NCBI GenBank assembly: GCA_030837445.1
Contig: JAUPKM010000122.1
Span: 1-10,583, forward strand
Length of the DNA: 10,583 bases
Origin: Actinomycetota bacterium
GTDB taxonomy: Bacteria > Actinomycetota > Actinomycetes > S36-B12 > UBA10799
Direction: 5' to 3'
Below the pieces are notes generated by a model. It was not told the origin of the DNA and made no database searches. It saw nothing but the letters and a program-made list of their open reading frames with translations. Made by a program: the position numbers and the translations under genes. Position 1 is the stretch's first letter. Every line of letters starts with the position of its first letter. Of this stretch, positions 6,937 through 10,583 are shown in pieces.

Positions 6937-8792
6937 GCGATGTCCAGGTCACGTTCGAGGAAGTGCCGGACGAGTTCAGCATCGGTGTCGGTGACTGCCG
7001 CGCGGGCGTCGGCGACCGCTGTTTCACCGGCACGGTCCAGCAGATCTGCAAGCCGGTAAAGGGATTCGGCGAAGCGTGTTGCCCACCGCAGCGGTGTGAC
7101 GGCGGCCTTACGGGTGAGCAGGGCGTCGTGGACGGCAACCTGAAGGGGAAGATGCGCCGGGGTCGCTCGCGCACAGGGGCATCGCAGGCACAGCATGAGC
7201 GAGGCTGTGCACACCTGCTCGCCCTCGGCGTCATCGACACACGCCCCCAGCACGGTGTTCAACTCACCAGCGATGAGCCGCTCGAGGGTTTGGGTGTCCA
7301 TCCCGAAGCGGGTCGCCACGGCCGTCGGGTTAGTCCGCGCCTCGGCGACATCCGCCGCGGACAGGGTCTGCATCCTGGCCCGGGTGTCTGCCTTCTTGAC
7401 CTGCTCGGCCAACGTTGTCGCGACGACCTTCTGGTATTCAGCGAGGTTGCCGCGGTCGCGGACCAAATACTCGTTGGCCAAGGTGGTTTCGGTATGGGCC
7501 ACTGGCCGCTGTTGCAGTTCGTTGAACGTCAACCTCAGCCGCGTAAGGGTGATCGCACCAGCGACGTCAAGATTCCTTAGCTTCGAGGACCAGTCCCGAA
7601 TCTGGAAGTGGTCAAGGCGATTGCGGTAGCCGCGGCCAGCGCCCTTGCCTCCCTTGGGCGACCACCAAGCGAAGATGACGTCGGTGTCGAGCCTGCCTCG
7701 GGCGGGCGCCGCCAACTCCAGCAGCAATATGTACACACCGAAGGGGGTGTGCAAGTCCAGGGTGTCCCCTGGACGGGACGCGGTGTCACCGGCGGGCATT
7801 CCGTGTCTTGCCCACGGCGGAACCGAAGTCAGCGCTACATCCATGTACCGACGGGATCCACGGCGGGGTTTGTCCAGTCTGATCGCGGCCGACGGCGGGC
7901 CACCGGCATGGCCATCTGGGCGGTGGTGTTCGACGGTCGCCTTAGCGATCGTGGTCGGATTCTGTCCCGTCAGGCCCACCAGCAGAACCGCGAACGCCCC
8001 GACATCGAACCCGGTGAGGTGCAGGCTTGCAAAGTGATCAGGCACAGGCCCCAGCCGCGCGACCCATTTCTTGGGCAGACCCGCGTGGGGATCTCCCGGA
8101 CTCGCTTTGGACGCGTAGCGCGGGACATCGTCGTGGCGGTCAATGTGGTCCAACAGCTCCCCGCGCTGTTGGGTCTCCTCGGGTTGGTGCAGAAGATCCC
8201 CGCGCCGCCAGTCCGCGAGCAGCTCCCTGCCGGCGCGGATGCGCACCGCCGCGGCTCGCACGTCGGATCGTGCCGCCTGAAGGATCCGCCGGTTCTCCTC
8301 GCTGCTGTAACTGCTGAGCGTCCCCGTATTCCGAGGCGGGCTGGCCTCGTTGACGGCGTCGCGGAAGTCCGTGTCGAGGCCCTCGACATGGCGCAACACG
8401 GACTTCAGTCCCCTCAGTTCGGTGGAGCCTTGAGTGCGCGCTAGGTACCAGCCGTCCAAGTGGGCGCGCGTCAACTGGGGTGGCTTGACGGGCGGGGACT
8501 CAAGTGTCCCCAGATATTTGCCGAACGACCGGATACCTTGGTGGAGCGTCTTCGCGGACTCGAGCGCCCGGACACGGCTGCCGCCGCGGGTCCGGGCGCT
8601 GAACGCATCGGCGAAAGCCGCTTGGAGTTGCCGGCTAACGGGCCAACCCGCGAAGTCGAAATCGACGGGCTGCTCGCGCGGGTTCTCGGGCACGAAACGC
8701 ACCACGAGCCCTTCATTGCCCTGCTTGCGCTCCACCGGACGGTAGCCCGCAGCCGGCAGGGCGGCCCTGCGCCCATTTGACGGCCGCCTCAC
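6933..8792 (-). CDS. Degenerate tyrosine recombinase, second of trio (GinB-like, 619 aa)
   Basis: This is the middle gene of the trio, assigned by position, length and a recognisable but eroded integrase fold. The region LLVGLTGQNPTTI (271-282) sits where box I (G-L-R-x-x-E) should be, but the catalytic arginine is replaced (Q277). LTRLRLTFNELQQRP (416-430) matches box II with the histidine replaced by T417 and R420 kept; Y453 in NLAEYQKVV is in the place of the nucleophile. The C-terminus has a cysteine cluster, C518, C528, C535, C538 and C540 (QVCTASLMLCLRCPCA), that looks metal-binding. The protein is probably impaired as a strand-cleaving enzyme and may act as a structural partner of the other two. 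GTG 8792 overlaps the upstream stop (GTGA); no ribosome binding site is visible, so translation is probably coupled. Confidence 0.8.
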   Translation of the reverse strand: MRRPSNGRRAALPAAGYRPVERKQGNEGLVVRFVPENPREQPVDFDFAGWPVSRQLQAAFADAFSARTRGGSRVRALESAKTLHQGIRSFGKYLGTLESPPVKPPQLTRAHLDGWYLARTQGSTELRGLKSVLRHVEGLDTDFRDAVNEASPPRNTGTLSSYSSEENRRILQAARSDVRAAAVRIRAGRELLADWRRGDLLHQPEETQQRGELLDHIDRHDDVPRYASKASPGDPHAGLPKKWVARLGPVPDHFASLHLTGFDVGAFAVLLVGLTGQNPTTIAKATVEHHRPDGHAGGPPSAAIRLDKPRRGSRRYMDVALTSVPPWARHGMPAGDTASRPGDTLDLHTPFGVYILLLELAAPARGRLDTDVIFAWWSPKGGKGAGRGYRNRLDHFQIRDWSSKLRNLDVAGAITLTRLRLTFNELQQRPVAHTETTLANEYLVRDRGNLAEYQKVVATTLAEQVKKADTRARMQTLSAADVAEARTNPTAVATRFGMDTQTLERLIAGELNTVLGACVDDAEGEQVCTASLMLCLRCPCARATPAHLPLQVAVHDALLTRKAAVTPLRWATRFAESLYRLADLLDRAGETAVADARAAVTDTDAELVRHFLERDLDIA

Positions 8793-10261
8793 GGGTTACG
8801 CCGTAACGGGTCGGTCCGCACCAACGGGTGATCCGCCAAGTAATCAGCGAGGAAGGTCTGCACCGCCGAGTCCTGCACGTGCTGCAGCAGAATTTCAACA
8901 TCCAACGCACGGAAGGGCTCCAGATAAATCCGTTTGGTGGTTTCGGGGTTGCGGTGACCGAGATAAGCCGCGACTAAGTCCCAGGTGTCGCCGAACTGTT
9001 GCCGGAAGTCTTTCGTCTCCTCCTCGGTGAGATGAGCGAAGCGCTTCTCATAGGCCAGCCGACCGATGGCGAACCAGCGCAGTGCACAGCTGTGGCGCAA
9101 CATGTGAGGTGTGGCCGTGAAATTCGTGAGCCCGAGTTTCGCGATGCGCTTATTCGCGCCCTGAAAGGTGTGTTCCCAGCTGTGCGGTAGACGAGGTTGA
9201 CCGTCCTCGTTGAGCCACAACGCCAGCGGCTCGGGGCCTTGCTTGGTCATCCGATAAAGCGCCCGGCGCTGCGCAGGATTCAGCGTGTTCAGCGATACCT
9301 TGCGCTGAGTCCCGTCGGAATGACGCAGGACGACATCACGATCCGTCGAGTGCAGCACGAAGCCTTTCTCATCGACCACGTCGTAGCGTCCTGCGCGTTG
9401 GGCCGCACGAACGATCCGGGCTCTCGCACCCTCGACATAGTTCAAAACATCCACGAGAGCGTGACGAGGAAGCCAATAGACGTGCCCATAACCACCCTTG
9501 GCGCACGCATCCGCAAGGCGGCACGTCGAGTACCCGCGCCCGGGATCGTCGCCGGACAATTCGGGCAGCACCACGCTCGCCCACTCACTGAGCCGCAGAC
9601 CGCTTCCATACAGCCCGTCGGCGAACGCGCAATCACGCTGCTCATTCCGCCCACGAAAAGCTGGATCCGGCCGGCCGTCAATGCTCATTCCCCCGAGCCC
9701 CAGATCCCGCCACCGGCGATAGCCGGCCGGATCCAACCACTTGACGCGGTTCCGCCGCGCGCCCCGCGGGGCCAAATCGAAATCGTCCTCACCAGCAACG
9801 GGATCAACAACACCGAACCGGGGCGCGGCCCACCGATAGAAGCTCCTCAATGCGGCCAGATTAGCCACGAAAGTGCTCGGCTCGACCCGTGACGGATTCC
9901 GCGAATCGGTGATCCGCCACTCCTTGAAACTCTCCGCATCATCAACGGTCGCCTCATCCCAGGACCGCCCCAACACGTGAAGGAAGTTGAACCACATTGA
10001 CAGCGACTGGGCGTACTTCGCCCACGTCAAGGGCGACCTCGAACGCATTCGTGGCGAACTAAAAAAGCCGTTCACCCGGGCATCAGCCCGGCCGTCGGGA
10101 CCGATCAGAAACGGTCTGCCGATACAGCTCCCACCTTCAGCGAGCAACGCAAGACGGTCTCGATTTGCGACCAACAGTTCGTCATCGACAGCAATATCCC
10201 GCACAAGGTGCGGTTCGTAGCCGAAAACCAGCCACTGACCCGGCAAAAGCGCTGTTCGCAC
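8789..10261 (-). CDS. Tyrosine recombinase, first of trio (GinA/TnpA-like, 490 aa)
   Basis: A site-specific DNA recombinase with a complete catalytic set: R223 (GSGLRLSEW, box I), K255 in the beta-hairpin region (AKGGYGHVYWLP), H386-x-x-R389 (TPHMLRHSCALRW, box II), H436 (LGHRNPETT) and nucleophile Y446 (KRIYLEP). Residues about 75-150 form the SAM-like core-binding domain (TWAKYAQSLSMWFNFLHVLG to FYRWA). This is the best candidate in the trio for active strand exchange. It is the first gene of the four-gene operon; its stop overlaps the next start (GTGA). The GTG at 10261 is used because it is the longest frame and no better start with a ribosome binding site is seen. The gene starts only about 50 bases from the truncated dprA, as expected when a recombinase lies at the end of its own element. 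Confidence 0.93.
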   Translation of the reverse strand: MRTALLPGQWLVFGYEPHLVRDIAVDDELLVANRDRLALLAEGGSCIGRPFLIGPDGRADARVNGFFSSPRMRSRSPLTWAKYAQSLSMWFNFLHVLGRSWDEATVDDAESFKEWRITDSRNPSRVEPSTFVANLAALRSFYRWAAPRFGVVDPVAGEDDFDLAPRGARRNRVKWLDPAGYRRWRDLGLGGMSIDGRPDPAFRGRNEQRDCAFADGLYGSGLRLSEWASVVLPELSGDDPGRGYSTCRLADACAKGGYGHVYWLPRHALVDVLNYVEGARARIVRAAQRAGRYDVVDEKGFVLHSTDRDVVLRHSDGTQRKVSLNTLNPAQRRALYRMTKQGPEPLALWLNEDGQPRLPHSWEHTFQGANKRIAKLGLTNFTATPHMLRHSCALRWFAIGRLAYEKRFAHLTEEETKDFRQQFGDTWDLVAAYLGHRNPETTKRIYLEPFRALDVEILLQHVQDSAVQTFLADYLADHPLVRTDPLRRNP

Positions 10262-10307
10262 GCCCGGAAGTTAACTACAAACATGTCATCAACAACAGGA
10301 CGACACG
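10262..10307 (-). promoter_or_regulatory. Upstream region of the recombinase operon
   Basis: This short AT-richer stretch lies between the dprA stop and the first recombinase start and must carry the operon promoter if the element has its own. It contains the palindromes GTTAAC (10270-10275) and ACATGT, but no convincing -35/-10 pair. Read-through from the dprA promoter is also possible because both are on the minus strand. Confidence 0.3.
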
Positions 10308-10583
10308 CTAAAGAACATAGGCACCCCCGGACACCACGGCCACGTCGTGCTCTGCCAATCCCGCCGCCAGGTCGGCCGCCACGTGTTCGCCGTAGGCGGT
10401 CGACGCCCGCGTCCCCACGATGGCGGCCGCACGTTCGGCGATTTCGTCCAACCGTGCCGGGCCTACGACCCAGAGCGCCAGCGGAGCGTGACCCTCCGGC
10501 TTGTCACGGACCGGCTGACCGGCGAATGACGAGAACGCCAGCCACGGCCACTCGTCGTCCTCGGAGGTGAGCAGCCGTCCACC
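10308..10583 (-). pseudogene. dprA: DprA (DNA processing protein A), truncated 3' by insertion; 5' end outside window
   Basis: The minus-strand frame entering at the right edge encodes 91 residues ending at TAG (10310-10308). It matches the actinobacterial DprA Rossmann domain: LALWVVGPARLDE, the VGTRASTAYGEHVAADLA nucleotide-binding segment (G-T-R-x-x-T-x-Y-G at 57-65) and VAVVSGGAY (81-89). In DprA this last motif continues as G-I-D-G-x-A-H-R; here it goes to V-L-stop. The rest of the Rossmann fold, needed to bind single-stranded DNA and load RecA, is missing. DprA acts in natural transformation and recombination, so this copy is almost certainly non-functional. The loss coincides with the start of the recombinase module, which points to insertion rather than random mutation. 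The missing 3' part is not found elsewhere in the window. Confidence 0.88.
10313..10320. other. Inferred junction between dprA target and inserted element
   Basis: On the minus strand the dprA match holds through the codons GGT GCC TAT (Gly-Ala-Tyr, ending at 10317), and the next codon GTT replaces the expected Gly codon. The crossover point therefore lies near 10313-10320. The exact attachment core cannot be fixed without the other end or an uninterrupted dprA. Confidence 0.6.

Larger units (their letters stand above)
4331..10316 (-). mobile_element. Recombinase-trio module of an integrated element (GInt/Tn554/RIT-like)
   Basis: Three tyrosine-recombinase-class genes and one small coiled-coil gene form a single operon with 4-base overlaps at every junction. 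Three recombinases plus a small fourth protein is the content of the ginABCD module of GInt islands. Tn554 has two recombinases plus TnpC, and RIT elements have three without the fourth. The right end is placed where dprA homology stops (about 10313-10320). The left limit given here is only the end of the operon, not a proven element end: no dprA sequence follows at 4244-4330, so the element probably extends further left and includes other genes. No clear terminal repeats were found by eye. Confidence 0.75.

Noticed and set aside
4338..10275. GTTAAC present near both ends of the recombinase module (4337-4342 region and 10270-10275) as possible terminal repeats
   Set aside because: Only six palindromic bases with unrelated flanks, and one copy lies inside the coiled-coil gene.

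Overview
The window is GC-rich actinobacterial DNA, most likely from a mycobacterium or close relative. The evidence is a mycobacterial-type DprA fragment at the right end, a 7Fe FdxA ferredoxin with what looks like a leaderless start, frequent GTG starts, and many 4-base stop/start overlaps.

Left part (1-2322, minus strand). A multi-pass membrane sensor runs off the left edge just as a PAS domain begins. Upstream of it, in the same direction, lies a complete flavohemoglobin gene (hmp, nitric oxide dioxygenase).

Middle (2323-4243, plus strand). A 125-base divergent promoter region separates hmp from a tight four-gene operon: fdxA, a winged-helix regulator with three C-terminal cysteines spaced much like the Fe-S-binding regulator SufR, a small four-helix membrane protein, and a small cupin. 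The first three genes overlap by 4 bases each. Together with hmp this reads as a nitrosative/redox-stress locus with its own probable Fe-S or redox sensor. A perfect half-site of the mycobacterial DosR box abuts the hmp start codon.

Right part (4331-10583, minus strand). A four-gene operon encodes three large proteins of the tyrosine recombinase class (490, 619 and 721 aa) and a small coiled-coil protein (147 aa), each overlapping the next by 4 bases. This layout is that of Tn554-like and recombinase-in-trio elements, and most closely the ginABCD module of GInt islands. The 490-aa protein has a full set of catalytic residues; the 619-aa protein has lost key ones. About 50 bases upstream of the first recombinase, a dprA gene is cut off inside its conserved SGGAYG motif and ends two codons later at a stop. 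The simplest reading is that an element carrying the recombinase module inserted into dprA. The remainder of dprA is not in the window, so the other end of the element, if intact, lies beyond the left edge. In that case the hmp/fdxA stress locus and the sensor would be cargo.
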